A stretch of 64,000 nucleotides of DNA from Aselliscus stoliczkanus (taxonomy: Eukaryota; Chordata; Mammalia; Chiroptera; Hipposideridae): the NCBI GenBank assembly GCA_033961575.1, contig CM066733.1, forward strand, positions 67,268,921 through 67,332,920. Reading direction: 5' to 3'. A program made the translations under genes and the position numbers. Positions within the stretch are counted from its first letter, which is position 1, and each line of letters begins with the position of its first letter. Below, piece by piece: positions 23,985-35,016 of this stretch. Under the pieces are notes generated by a model. That model saw only the letters and a list, made by a program, of their open reading frames with translations, was not told the origin of the DNA and ran no database searches.

Positions 23985-24425
23985 GCTTTATTGAGATATA
24001 ATTAACATACAACATTATATAGCTTTAAGGTGTACAATGTGTTAATTTGATACATCTAAATATTTCAGAATGATTACTACCATACCATTTGCTAACACTT
24101 CCATCTCATCACATAATAACCATTTCTTTTTGTGGTGAGAACATGTAAGATTTACTCTCTTAGCAACTTTCAAGTATATAATACAGCATTATTAGCTGTA
24201 GTCACCATGCTGTACATTAGATCCTCAGAACTTGTGAATCCTGTAACTGAAAGTTTGTACCCTTTGACCAGTATCACATCCCATCCCACCCCCCAGCCCC
24301 TGTTAACCATTAATCTGTTTCTCTGAGTAGCTTTTTTATATTCCACATATAAGTGATATCATACAGTTTTTGTCTCTCTTTGCCTGACTTATTTAAATTA
24401 GTATAATACCCTCAAGGAAACCTTT
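23985..24425 (-). mobile_element. Second L1 3' UTR nested in the first L1
   Basis: CCCAGCTTTATTGAGATATA at 23981-24000 is the antisense of a classic L1MA/MB 3' terminus. The TGTACAATGTGTTAATTTG, CCATGCTGTACATTAGATCC and CCCCTGTTAACCATTAATC segments follow in order. ORF2 sequence resumes after it, so this is an L1-in-L1 insertion. Confidence 0.75.
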
Positions 24426-24490
24426 TTACTTTTCTAATATAAGCATTTAAGCCTTATGTTTCTGTAGAAGGCCAGCTTTATCGAGATGTG

Positions 24491-24910
24491 GGAAATTTTT
24501 TTAAAAAGGATTTTATTGTGGACTTGGGGAAGGGGAACAGTGTTGGGGAGCTGGGGAAGGGGAACAGCCGCGCTGATGCCCTTCAGTCTTAGTGGTGGAG
24601 GGCGCAGCTAGCTCAGCTCCAAGTCCAGTGACCATCTGGCTGCTTGTGGCCGCTCAGCTCAAGGTGCCGTATCCAAGCTTACTTGCGGGTGGGCATAGCC
24701 CACTACCCCATGCGGGAGTCAAACTGGCAACCTTGTTGTTAAGAGCATGCGCACTCACCAGCGGAGCCATCCTGTCACCTGTTGGCAGCTCAGCATCAGC
24801 TCAGGTCAGGCGCAGCTCACTGGCCCATGTGGGAATCAAACCGGTGACCCTGTTGCTCACAGCTCACGTTCTTAACCAACTAAGCCACCCGGCCTGCCCT
24901 GGAAACTTTT
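24491..24910 (-). mobile_element. Composite SINE with two tRNA-like units, minus strand
   Basis: Near-matching direct repeats GGAAATTTTT (24491-24500) and GGAAACTTTT (24901-24910) bound it. It contains two B-box-like complements, GGAGTCAAACTGGCAACC near 24715 and GGAATCAAACCGGTGACC near 24832, each followed by a decayed tRNA head. It is a tandem tRNA-SINE composite. It sits inside the L1 fragment. Confidence 0.75.
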
Positions 24911-25361
24911 GTAGAGTCTTTAAGCTCAAAATATATTTTAATGTCTCCCATGATTTCTTCCTTCACTGATGGGTTTATTTGGATATAAATGTGTCAATTA
25001 ATTTCCATTGATTTAAGCATTTTATAGATATTTTATTCCTTTTGATTTATAATTTAATTCCATTTTGGTCATAGAGCACACCCTATATGACTTTAGTATT
25101 TTAAAATTTATTGAGTTGCCCAGTGTAGCCCAGCATATATCATAAAATATGTACTCGCAAAAAATGTGTTTTTTAGTTATTAGGTGTATAAATGTCAATT
25201 AGTTCACACTGACCGATAGTTTTGTTTAAATATTTTATATCTGTACTGATTGTTTTGGTCTACATGTTTTGCCCATTATAAATAAAGGAGTGTTAAATAC
25301 TTCCAACTATGCGTATGGATTTGTTAGTCTTGCAGGGAGAAGCTGTATACCAGGAATTACT

Positions 25362-25520
25362 GGGGGTGCCAGAAATATGTGCACATTTTAAGAGATATTA
25401 TCTATGTATTACTTTTTGAAGTTGAATTGAATTACAGTAGCAATGTGTAGTATGGTGTTCACTCAAAAAATGGCGTTAATCAAATGAATGCTAACATCAT
25501 TGATCGTATTACAATGGGGG
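25362..25520 (+). mobile_element. Mariner-like non-autonomous element, partial
   Basis: Starts GGGGGTGCCAGAAATATGTG, the same terminal motif as the elements at 27222, 30849 and 37321, then AATTGAATTACAGTAGC and AAAAAATGGCGTTAATC. The right terminus is lost at a G-rich run (about 25508-25530). Confidence 0.55.
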
Positions 25521-25774
25521 GGTGGGGGGAGCTAGTGAGAAGGACCTTTTGTTTATGTTCAGTATTTTAATATATCCACAATAGGGATGCACAAAGGAAC
25601 CGAAATATCATAATCATAGCAACTGTTTGTTGTAACTTCTTGTGGACAGCAGTTTATGTAAGTGATTCTTGAACAATTCTAAGTACTAGGAATTTGTATC
25701 GAATAATGCACTTTAGGTATTGTTATTATAACCTAATCTGTGTTTCTGGAAAAAAGATAAGAGCATGGTACAGT

Positions 25775-25965
25775 GGGAAAACACAGGGTAGAGTTCCAAA
25801 GACCTGAATTTGAATCCTGACTTTAGCTCCCACCCACTGCAGGACCTTGGGAGAAGCACTCAACCTCTCTGTGCCTCATGTTTCCTCATTATGTAACATG
25901 GGGTGACAATGACCTCTACACCACAGGATTGTTATGGGGACCAAGTGGGATAGTGTGGTGGAATT
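25775..25965 (+). mobile_element. MIR relic
   Basis: ACCTGAATTTGAATCCTGAC, CTTGGGAGAAGCACTCAACC, CTCTGTGCCTCATGTTTCC and TAACATGGGGTGACAATG give a near-complete MIR in sense orientation. Confidence 0.85.
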
Positions 25966-26628
25966 TCACCCAGAAGGGGCTTACTCAATGGCTGTTGCTG
26001 TTATGACTCTGTGGCAAACATAGACTTTCAAAACGCGGGCCCATGGGAGAAATGAGCCAAAGGGGTCCTGGGGGGACTGTAGAGACCACTGCCTGGGTGC
26101 CAGCACCTGCCCAAACTTCAGGACACCTACAGGAGGAATTTCACTTGGGTCTGGCCCACCGTGCGTGGTAGCAGTAGGTGTCATGGTGAAGGGGGCACAT
26201 GGCATGTCACTGGTACATTACAAAGAGACAATTATACAGAGAGCAAGAGGGCGAAGTGAAAATACTGCAAACTCCCCGAGATCACTTCATGGAGGGAGCA
26301 ACTGGCCCTAACGTCCTACTAAGAAGCCAATCCTCAAGAAAATCTGGGAAATTCAATTTGTTTTTAGAGACATTGCTGGAAAATGGTTACTGAGGGAGGA
26401 ATTGCTATAGAAATGGGTTAACTTTCATTGTCCAGAAAACTCAATTATGTGGAGGGGCGACCTCGTATTCAGCAATATGCCCAGTGAGAAATCAAATGGC
26501 CCTATGCCATAAGGGACAGAAATGCCCCCACCCCCGCTGCCCCATGACACTGAAATAAAACCACTCTCTAAATTTAATAGGAGTCATTTCTCCATTCATA
26601 AAATGTCTCTCTCACCTGGGCACAAACA

Positions 26629-26631
<3 letters not shown>

Positions 26632-26674
<43 letters not shown>
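26632..26674. repeat. (GT)n microsatellite
   Basis: Uninterrupted GT dinucleotides, about 21 units. A short (CA) run follows at 26702-26711. Confidence 0.98.
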
Positions 26675-26675
<1 letters not shown>

Positions 26676-26799
26676 ACATCTCCCCCCCACTCCCATCGTA
26701 CATACACACACAGGAAGGGGAGGATGTTTATATGAGTTACTTTTCAAGTATAAGAATAATACATATTCATTATAAAAAAAAGAAAAAGAAGGCTAAAAG

Positions 26800-27180
26800 G
26801 GGGAAAATGGATTCATTTGGACATGGTGCTAGAGGAGAACTCTACGGGACCTGGAAACTCCAGAAAGACGGGCAAGTAGGCCCTCCAGCAGATGAAGCCT
26901 GATGCATTGCCGGAAGCAAAAGTGACAAAACCAAAGCTGTCCCACTTTGGGCACACCATGGGAAAGCAGGGTTCTTTGGAAAAGACAGTAATGCCGGGAA
27001 AAATTGAAGACAACCGAATAGAAGAAGACTAAACAGGAGATGGACCGAGTCCATAAAAGAAGCCAGCCATAGGCTGAGTCTACAGGAGACGAGTAGGGCT
27101 GTGAGGACAGAGCACAGCGGATGTCACCCATTCATAGGGTCGCCAGGAGTCAGAGCTGACTCAACAGCATGTAACACACA
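26800..27180 (+). mobile_element. RTE-like LINE 3' relic (tentative)
   Basis: The sequence contains an interrupted reading frame (stop codons near 26902 and 27008) and ends with GGGTCGCCAGGAGTCAGAGC followed by a TGACTCAACAGC-type terminus. This is a 3' signature I associate with RTE-clade LINEs and their SINEs. Family assignment is uncertain. Confidence 0.35.
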
Positions 27181-27221
27181 CTTGGTCATTTGTCTCTTTT
27201 TTCTTGAAGTTGATGGGGTGC

Positions 27222-27248
27222 CAAAAAATGTACACATGCATATGTGTA

Positions 27249-27279
<31 letters not shown>

Positions 27280-27296
27280 GCACGCAGGCACACAGA
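27222..27296 (+). repeat. Mariner-like terminal end followed by (CA)n
   Basis: GGGGTGCCAAAAAATGTACA at 27214-27233 is the terminal inverted repeat motif shared with 30849 and 37321. The rest is replaced by a (CA)n tract from about 27246 to 27296. Confidence 0.65.
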
Positions 27297-27384
27297 GTTA
27301 ATAATTGAGAGTTCGATTTGGAAGCGTTCTGGCTATTTTAGAATCTGACGTGATTTGCTTTAAACGTGAAAGATTTTGGAAACC

Positions 27385-27560
27385 GAATCTGGCCCTCACT
27401 CCCGAGAGATTCTCTAAGCCTCCATTCACTCATCAGTAAAATCAGTCCAGCTCATGGGGCCTGGTGAGGATTCAACAAGATAAAGCCTCTCAAGTCCTTA
27501 GCTTGGCACACGGCGCACAAGGAGATTACCAAGGAGCTTAGGGGTCATTACTCTTCTTTC
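27385..27560 (+). mobile_element. MIR relic
   Basis: CTAAGCCTCCATTCACTCATC, AGTAAAATCAGTCCAGCTC, GTGAGGATTCAACAAGATAA and TAGCTTGGCACACGGC follow sense MIR order. Confidence 0.7.
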
Positions 27561-27929
27561 AATATCACTATTTGGAGGTAAAAGTGCACGTGTGAGAACT
27601 ATTCTGCCACACTCATGCAAAAGGAAAATCGCCCTGAGGGTTCTAAGAAAAATGATCTGTAGCGAAGGTTTTGGTTATACATTCAAATGAAGACCAAGGC
27701 ATGGCAAATGGCACAGGTAATCCTCCAGAGATGAATGCTACATATACTTGCACACTTTACGTGCGTCTTTGACACGTATGATTTTTGTTCAATACATTGT
27801 GAATCCTTTTCCTTTCCATTTATGATTATAGATTGCTTAAGCTTCTATCAAACTATTCCTTGAGCACCAGCTTTGTTTGCATGATAGAAACCGGGGCCTG
27901 TAGAAATGGCTAATAAAAAGAACTAACAA

Positions 27930-28150
27930 TTACCTGGGGCTTTCTAGTTTGCAGAGGGATTTTACACACATTCTCTTTAACCCTCTAACACCCACTCCCC
28001 TGAGGTGAGGCAAGTAAGGTTACTGCCATCTGACAGAAAAAAGAAATGGCAGCCAGTGAATCGAAGGGCCGTGCCAAAGTCATGTATTTAGTAGCACAAG
28101 CTGAACTTGAACATGGCCTCTAGACTCAGCTCCATTACAGGACTGCTCTA
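27930..28150 (-). mobile_element. MIR relic, minus strand
   Basis: CTGGGGCTTTCTAGTTTGC, CTTTAACCCTCTAACACCC, CTGAGGTGAGGCAAGTAAGG and GTGCCAAAGTCATGTA follow an antisense MIR. Confidence 0.7.
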
Positions 28151-29170
28151 GAATTTAAGTTCACCCCTGGATACCTAGTAACCAAGTCGCTGGGAGACCA
28201 CCACACAGGATAGTAGGGATCACCAGTAGGAAGAGGTTTCACCAATGAAAACAAATTTGGGGGCGGATCTTCTAGTGAAAGTCAGGGTAACAGGGACTGG
28301 ATTTATCCTCCAGCCTCAAAGAACTGAAAAAAAAGTGGAGAAAATACTGCTTTGAGACACTGAGCAATAGGCAGCAAGGAGGACAGTGATTCCTGAGAGA
28401 GGATAGAAAAGGTCATGCCCCAGCCTCTGCACCTCCATTTGGGGATCCTATCTAGCCTAAAAGCCCAGCTCTGTGGCCGCCAGCTCCCCTGAGTGTGCCT
28501 TGATTGTTCCCGCTGTAAGTGACCTCGGTTCTGCCCCAAATTCTATAGCAGTGCATCTCTCATGGCATTTACCCTTCTCTCTCACACAGTGTGGCTCTCT
28601 GGGGACCCATTGGCCAGGGAACTTCGAGCTATCTTCCACCATCTCATGTCCCAGCACCAAACACTACACAGAACGGTGTGCATGAAATGTTTCTGCAAAG
28701 AATGAATGATGCTATCTGTATCCTTTATCCTTAAAAGGAAAAACAAATCCCTTTAAAAAGATTGAGATAGGTTCCTATAATCATCGTAGCGCCAACCCTT
28801 GATATTTTTGTTCAAATGTTTAAAGAAGTGAAACTTTGACCATGTCACCTGATTGGTGACAGAAAGAAGCTTCTTCATGTAATACTGTTTGTGGCAAGAA
28901 CAGGGGAAGAACAGACATTACCGCTGGAGAAATACAGCTCGGAAAAGTCACATTCTTGACACACCGAAGCGATTTCGGAAGGACAGAAAGTAAAGCGATT
29001 CTTTCCAGCAAGTAACAGTTGGGAAAGTGACACTGTTTTAACCTCTTCCGGGGAAAGAGAATCATAAGTCTGACACACAATTTTTTTAATAGACAAAAGT
29101 TCATTTTAAACCTTGTTGAGGGGGAAAAAAAAAAAGCCCTCTAAGAAATTTACCCTGGAATGACCAAGTG
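28151..29170. other. Non-coding sequence, no repeat family recognised
   Basis: About 1 kb without a nameable repeat. The part at about 28800-29090 is compositionally even and free of obvious repeat signatures. It could be single-copy, possibly constrained DNA, but nothing direct shows function. Confidence 0.4.
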
Positions 29171-29179
29171 ACACGAGTC

Positions 29180-29340
29180 ACTGTCAGGCTATCTTGCTTC
29201 ATATTCTTCATGACATTTATTATCAGATGTCACTTATTATGTCTCCTCCCACCAAATGTAAGCTTGAAGAAAACAGGGACCTTGTCTGTCCTATTGCTGG
29301 CACCCAGCAGGTGCTCTGTGTTTCCTGGGAGGACTCATAA
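29180..29340 (+). mobile_element. L2 3' end relic
   Basis: AAATGTAAGCTTGAAGAAAA, CAGGGACCTTGTCTGTCC and CTGGCACCCAGCAGGTGC are L2 3' sequence in sense orientation. Confidence 0.75.
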
Positions 29341-29769
29341 AGCCTGCCTTCCAGGTTTTCACATCTGTGCGCAGACTGTGCTTTACGGAGAATCTCTGGT
29401 AGTTTCTCACCAACCATGGGCTAAAATTGTACAAGAAGAGTAGCCAAGGGAGAAAGATGAGCAAATTGACCAAGATGGGGTTGAGCACAGAGTGGAGAAG
29501 GAGGGCAGAGAGGAGGCCCCCCAGACCACAGCTTCTGTTCAGGGGAGAAAAAAGACAGACAGTTTGGTTTTTCACTTGTTTAAAGTTGTGAAAGCATTTC
29601 AACATACTGATAGAAAGAACAGCGCTCTGCTCAGGCAGCTCTTCCCTCTTGAATGTCTTTTCCTCTTCTTGCCACCAAACTCCAGTGTATCAATCATATC
29701 CTTCCCTCCAGGGACCAACTCTGGTTCTACCTTCTCCACACAGTCCTTCGACATTTTTGCCATGTTCGC

Positions 29770-29930
29770 ATCCACTCTTCTCCCTCCCTCCCCACTGCCT
29801 CCCTGCCTCCCTCTCTCCCTCTCCCCTCCTTTCATCATCCTTTCCTTCCTCCCTCCCTTGCTCTCCCCTCCCTCCCTCCCACCTTCCAACCTTTCATTTC
29901 TTCCCCACTCCCTCCCTCTCTCCTCCAAGA
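29770..29930. repeat. Polypyrimidine (CCCT/TCCC)-rich simple repeat
   Basis: A near-pure CT strand with CTCCCTCC-type repeats. It yields long proline/serine/leucine-rich ORFs on plus and glycine/arginine-rich ORFs on minus, all artefactual. Such tracts can form triplex structures. Confidence 0.95.
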
Positions 29931-29984
29931 TGACCGCTACCCTGAGTTGGGGATTCATCATCCCTGTATATGCATAAACAACTT

Positions 29985-30535
29985 GTAGAATGTTGCAGGT
30001 GTTTAGAACTTCATATAAATGGTTTCATTCTGTATGACTCCTTCTGCAACTTCCTTTCTGCGCAACACTATTCCCGTTGCTGCATGCAGCCCAGGCCTGT
30101 TCATTCAGTAATTCACAGCACTCAGCACCTGCATGTGAAACCCATCTCGCCAGCTGTTCCCCACCTCCCTCCATCCGAGTGCAAGCTGCATGAGAGCAGG
30201 ACTACTTCCGGCCTCAGGACAGTGGCCAGCACAGAGCGCACCCTGAAAATTCAGCCGGTTCCTTCCAAGAACGAACAGCACTGTAGAGGATTCCACTGTA
30301 TAGACTTCACACAGTTGTTGTGTGCATGCTTTCTGGGGATGACATCTGTGTTATCCCAATATTTGGCTGCTTTAAAAAGTGATTTTGCAGGGATATTCTT
30401 CTCCAAATCTCCTTGTGCACAGATAAGACAAGATCTCTTTGTACCCAGGGGTGGAGTAGCTAGGCAGGTATGTGTAGCTGCAAATTTATTACATATTACT
30501 ACCTGCTTTCCAAAGGGGTTTTGCCAAGACTTGTC
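29985..30535 (-). mobile_element. L1/HAL1-like relic, minus strand
   Basis: AAATGGTTTCATTCTGTATG, an L2-like stretch about 30150-30240 (AGTGCAAGCTGCATGAGAGC), then CTGCTTTCCAAAGGGGTTTTG resemble antisense L1-type sequence interrupted by an L2 piece. The 219-residue ORF over it is not a protein gene. Confidence 0.4.
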
Positions 30536-30547
30536 ATCACTAATTTA

Positions 30548-30606
30548 TTATATATTTTATATATATACAAATATATCATATATATATATATATACGAATA
30601 TATATA
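30548..30606. repeat. (AT)n-rich low-complexity tract
   Basis: TATATA runs with minor interruptions. Confidence 0.95.
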
Positions 30607-30654
30607 GTACACATTTTGAAAAGTGCTGATGTATAGTTCTGGCCTCAGAGCTAT

Positions 30655-30848
30655 GGCACTCAAATCATTCCAGAACTTTTCATGTATAAAATCACATATG
30701 TAATGGAGATCTTTCTCTTTTGACACATGGAGAATTTCCAATTTCTTCCCTTCGGCGACCATCAGCGTTCCATAGTCTGGATGCACCTTAATTTTGTCAT
30801 TCAGTTTTCTGTTGGTGGCTGTTAGTTTATGCCCTGAAACATCATATA
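30655..30848 (-). other. Unassigned open frame, possibly a decayed coding fragment
   Basis: On the minus strand a frame of about 65 residues here has a protein-like, lysine/aspartate-rich composition (for example KIKVHPDYGT and KDLHYICDF). It ends into low-complexity AT sequence and begins at the mariner-like terminus. I could not match it to a family. It may be an exon-like relic, a retrocopy fragment or chance. Confidence 0.2.
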
Positions 30849-30976
30849 CTGGGGGTGCCAAAAAATGTATACACACATCTTGGATTCATCTTCTGTTATT
30901 GGTATATATTGAATATTACTATTTTAATACAGTTTTTTCCTTTCTTAAAACGTGTATACATTTTTTTTAGCACCCT
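30849..30976 (+). mobile_element. Mariner-like MITE, complete inverted repeat
   Basis: The left end GGGGGTGCCAAAAAATGTAT (30851-30870) pairs with the right end ATACATTTTTTTTAGCACCC near 30956-30975. TA lies just outside the left end (30847-30848). It is small (about 128 bp) and non-coding, so it must have been mobilised in trans by a transposase. Confidence 0.75.
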
Positions 30977-31014
30977 GGGTGTTAAGCATGTTTTGTTTGT
31001 ATGCTCTCTAGTTC

Positions 31015-31021
31015 TGTGTGT

Positions 31022-31069
<48 letters not shown>
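31015..31069. repeat. (TG)n microsatellite
   Basis: TG dinucleotides with two TA interruptions, just right of the MITE at 30849-30976. Confidence 0.97.
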
Positions 31070-31070
<1 letters not shown>

Positions 31071-31269
31071 GTTGTGTGGCTACATCTTATTTTATTGGGT
31101 GGATGTCCCATAATTAACTAGTCACATGTATTTTTCAAATAACAGCATAGTAGAAATCTTTTATTTTTCTTAGGAAACTTCCCAAGAGTTGGAATTGTGG
31201 TCAGCATATTAATATTTTTTGTGGTCTGATGTATTGCCAAAAGGGTTATTATTATTTAGATTGCCCCCT

Positions 31270-31425
31270 TCCTGGAAACTACTTTCTTTAAGTATTGTGG
31301 GCATTGGTTTTGCTGACTTGACTCTGAGGGTCCACATAGGCACACCTGGTATCTAGTATCCGCTGTGTCCCTGGGACCCAACACATAGTAAGTAAGTGCC
31401 CAATGAATGCTCCTTGAAGGAAAGC
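31270..31425 (+). mobile_element. L2 3' end relic
   Basis: GTGTCCCTGGGACCCAACAC, ATAGTAAGTAAGTGCCCAAT and GAATGCTCCTTGAAGG follow an L2 3' terminus. Confidence 0.6.
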
Positions 31426-31819
31426 AAACCGATGGAAAGAGGATGGGGTGTGAGTCTAAAAAGATGGGTGTCTGGGCACTGGGTGAGGCTGCCTCAAGCT
31501 AGGAGGGGGTTAGAGACCTGGAGGCCTGGTAAGCGTGGCTGTGGTTCCTCACGCACCCCCGAGGGCCACCTGGGGGCCTGCCTCCCTGTCTGGTTCTGGG
31601 TGCAGGCAGTCAGCCTGCAGGGGATACCTCTAGGGGAACGGGGCAAGGGCAGAGCCAAGAGTGACCCAGCCCGCCTGCTGCTGATCTGAGAACTGCTGGT
31701 CACAGAACAGGGTGGAGCTCACAGATCACAAGTGTGTCATTACGTGGGGCTTAAGGAAGCAAGCCACCTGGGCATTGACTGTCCTCTCTCTAGCAGTGTG
31801 ACTTGGGGAGAGTTTCTGT

Positions 31820-32255
31820 GATAAACAGAATAAAGCCTAAGGCATTCTCCCCACAAAAAAGAGGTCCATGTCCTTATCCCTGGGACCTGTAAATGTGTTG
31901 TCTTAGACAGCAAAAGGGACTTCGCAGATGGGATTCAGCATCTTGAGATGGGGAGACTTTCCAGATGGGCCCAAAGGAATCACAATTAATTATAAAAGGT
32001 GGGGAGAGGGTCGACCTCAGAAAAAGGAGGTGTGGCAATGTAACCAGAGGTTGGGGTGATACACTTGGAAGATGGAGGGAGGGGCTGTAGACAAGGAATG
32101 TGAGTGACCTCTACAAGCTGGAAAAATCATGGAAACGGGTTCCCCTAAAGCCTCCAGAAGGAATACAGCACTGCTGACACCTGGATTTAGACTTCTGATC
32201 TCCAGATCAGTAAGAGAGTAAATGTATGTTGTTGTAAACTATGACATTTGTGATC
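31820..32255 (+). mobile_element. Ancient LTR-like repeat (MaLR/MLT1-like, tentative)
   Basis: The motif series TCCATGTCCTTATCCCTGGG, AGCAAAAGGGACTTCGCAG, ATCTTGAGATGGGGAGAC, CCTCCAGAAGGAATACAGC and GTAAATGTATGTTGTTGTAA is a common mammalian-wide repeat. I believe it is a MaLR-type LTR, but the exact family name needs a library comparison. Confidence 0.65.
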
Positions 32256-32264
32256 ATTTGTTAT

Positions 32265-32420
32265 AGAAACTGCACTCCCTAAGCCCCAGTGGCCTCCTCT
32301 GTAAAGTGGAAATAATAATAGAACTTATTTTACACTGTTGCTTTGGGGCTAACACACATTAGGATAATTTAAGTGTTTAGGATGCCTGGCAAACAGTAAG
32401 TGTTTAATAAATTCTTGGGC
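32265..32420 (+). mobile_element. MIR relic
   Basis: CCCCAGTGGCCTCCTCTGTA, AAGTGGAAATAATAATAG, and GCCTGGCAAACAGTAAGTGT followed by TTAATAAATTC fit the 3' half of a sense MIR. Confidence 0.75.
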
Positions 32421-32861
32421 AAGTCCTGGACTTCCCTGGGCTGGGGGACACCCAGGATCAAGGAGGGCTCCTCCTGAGTGAGTGCCAGTGTTCTCAGGGA
32501 GTCCAGCCAACCCTGACCGCGCTGGACAGTGAGCTCCTGCCGCTGCCGCCTCCTTTAGCAGGTTCCTTAAGGCTCTGCAGTCAGAAGGCCCTGGAAGGCA
32601 CCAGGACAAACGGGTATCTTCCTGCAGCCTGGGGGTGCTCAGCATCCTGAAGCTCCGGCCCAGTTCCCTCCATCACCAAAGGGGAAGCGAATGGGGACTC
32701 ATCTGAGTTAAGAAGCAGCCCCCAGCCCCGACTTTGCCCCAGGGAGCGGCCAGGAGACCAACAAGAGACTGGCCGCCAGCCTTCTAGAAGGTCAGGGCGA
32801 GAGGAGGAATCATTTCATCTAACAGTAGTTTACCATGTTCAAGGTTAACACATAAGCTCCT

Positions 32862-32889
32862 ACACACACACACACACACACACACACAC
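32862..32889. repeat. (CA)n microsatellite
   Basis: About 14 CA units. Confidence 0.97.
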
Positions 32890-32891
32890 GA

Positions 32892-33205
32892 ACTGTTCTA
32901 ATCTGTTTCGGCTGCAATCACAAACTACCAAAGACCGGTGCCTTCCAACGAACAGAAATGTATTTCTCCCAGTCCTGGAGGCTGGGGTGTCTAAATTCAA
33001 GGCCCCCACAGTGTCTGGTGAGGGCCCACTTCTGCACAGGGCCTTGTTCTCTGTGTCCTCACAGCGGGGAGGAGGGGAGGGAGCTCTGTGGGGCCTCTTA
33101 AAGGGCATCAACCATTCATGAGGGCTCCATCCAAAGGCCCCACCTACAATCACCTTCACACTGGGGCTTAGGGTCTCAAAATGAAGTTTCGGGGGGCACA
33201 ATCAG
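32892..33205. mobile_element. Ancient mammalian dispersed repeat, family unresolved
   Basis: GGCTGCAATCACAAACTACC, GAAATGTATTTCTCCCAGTC, CTGGAGGCTGGGGTGTC, GTGTCTGGTGAGGGCCC and CATGAGGGCTCCATCC are the hallmark order of a widespread mammalian LTR/DNA-like repeat. Class could not be fixed by eye. Confidence 0.6.
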
Positions 33206-34084
33206 TCTGGAGCAAGAACATGCAAGTGCACACATAAGTGCACAGCATGAGCGTGCACATGAACACACACATGCGTGCACACACACACGTGAGTGTTCCC
33301 AACTGTGCCAGGATATGGGCAAAGCTATGTATTCCCAGTTTTCAGGTGAAGAAAATGAAACGTAGAAGGGGAAAGGCTTACCCAAGTACAACCCTTTGGT
33401 TGGAGTCAGGCAGGCCAGAACCCAGGTTCCACCCCTTGACCCCTCAGTCCTAGGGGTGGCAGTCTCAGTGTGTCGGTCCCAGTACTCTTCGGCCTGCTGC
33501 CTTGCAGGGCTGCTCCTCTGTATCCCTTCTCCCCTTCTAATTAGATGCAGGCACAAACAGGATGTTACTTACAATAATTCAATTGGGTTTGATTTCCAGC
33601 GCAGTGACTGTTTTCGAATCCCCTCTGTTAGGTCAGAAGGAAAGACGAGCACTCCTTACAATTTTCCTGTCGTTCTTCTCTCGGTGTAGTTTTGGTGGGA
33701 TGGGTCAGGTTTTTAGTGTCCCCCCTCCCCTTAAGGAATTCATCTGGGGCCCCACTATGGGCTTACCGTGGCAGGGCAGATGTAGTCGGTGCCTGTTAGG
33801 AGTTTCATGTGTGGTCAGCTGCCTGATCCCTAGGACCTGCCACGGGAGATCACAAGGTGGCTGGAGTGTGTGAAGGAGCAGGGCGCTGGCTTGGGCTACA
33901 GGGGCGTTGGCATGAGGAAAAGGCTAGCAAGAGTGAGACAGGCCTGACAGGAGTCAGTGGGAAGCCAGGCTATGCCCAGGCCAGTCCATCTAAGGGCTTC
34001 TTTTTGCTTGAATAGCCATGTTTCTCTGATTAAAAAAACAAAAACAAAAATGCCAAATATGTGAAAGTTAGTTTTCAAACACCA

Positions 34085-34200
34085 GTCAACCCCTGATTAC
34101 GTCCCTCAGAATCACCTGGTGGATTTGCTGGAAGTACAGACTCCAGGTCCCCACCCGCTCCACCTGACCAGCGGACTCAGAGCCTCAGAGATTGGGTTGC
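34085..34200 (+). mobile_element. MER5-like hAT relic
   Basis: TCAGAATCACCTGGTGGATT, TACAGACTCCAGGTCCCCAC and CGGACTCAGAGCCTCAGAG match the order of a MER5 element. Confidence 0.55.
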
Positions 34201-34561
34201 TGGCTGTGCGTTCTTCACATTCAAGCTTCTTTGTTTTTCCCACAGGTGAAGTAGAGAGAAAAACCAAGAAGCAGACCTTAGACAGAAGCTAATGGGTTGG
34301 CTGGCAGGGGAGCAGGGGTACCTCTTGCTCTGGGTTTCGCTCCAAGGACCTTGTGCCCCCGAGGGTGTCACGGAGCGCTGGGGTGCAGCACCTTGGCAGC
34401 TGGCTGTGTCTGGGCCCCAGGAGCCCTGCCTTACAGGGAGAGTTCTCTGAGCACAGGTGATGCTTATCATGATATCAGTATTTCTCAGCCTGACTCAGGG
34501 AAGGGAGCGACTTTACCATCACCGCCCCGAGGGGCATAGATGAGGAACCTCTATAAGAGTG

Positions 34562-35016
34562 TCATTTTTCTTTTTTTAAAGATTTTATTGGGGAAATGGG
34601 GGCGGGGGACAGCGTTGGGGAATTGAGGAAGGGGAACAGACAAGTTGCTGTCCTTTTGTTCTTCAGTCTAGCTGTGGAGGACGTTGCTTCACTGGTCCAT
34701 GTTGGTATCATCATTGCACTCTTCTCGGGTGAGGCAGATCAGTCGCCGGCCTCTGGACGGCCGCTCATGGCGGGTCTTGGCAGCTCACACACCGGCTGCT
34801 GCCCACTCACTGTAGCCTATGGCAGCCCACTGCAGCAGGGGCTGCAGCTATGCCGTCCAGGGCACTCACAGCAGCCCAGCTCCAGGTGGAGCTGTTGTTC
34901 ACCATCTTAGCTGTAGAGGGCAGCGTCACTGGCCCTCATAGCCGAACTGGGGCCGCTGGCGACCCAGGCCAGTTCTTAACTAATGAGCCACTTGGCCGGC
35001 CCTCATTTTTCTTTTT
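34562..35016 (-). mobile_element. Composite tRNA-derived SINE (long form), minus strand
   Basis: Third long copy of the family. Direct repeats TCATTTTTCTTTTT at 34562-34575 and 35003-35016 bound it. The tRNA-like end is at the right, and the TTTAAAGATTTTATTGGGG tail junction at the left. Confidence 0.88.

Larger units (their letters stand above)
23409..25345 (-). mobile_element. L1 ORF2 fragment, minus strand, twice interrupted
   Basis: Outside the two inserts the sequence reads as antisense L1 ORF2. Pieces are 23409-23984, about 24426-24490 and 24911-25345, recognisable by TTTTGGTAAGCTGTATGTTTC, CTTTAGCTTTGTTAGTTTTC and the GTTTTGGTCTACATG region. Stops and indels show it is dead. It begins exactly where homology between copies A and B ends. 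Confidence 0.8.

Noticed and set aside
29492..29988. Several overlapping 90-160 residue ORFs on both strands
   Set aside because: They are produced by the CT-rich simple repeat.
29970..30629. 219-residue ORF, the longest in the window
   Set aside because: It crosses L1-like and L2-like relics and an AT microsatellite. It has no domain, and its C-terminus is repeated tyrosine/isoleucine from (AT)n.
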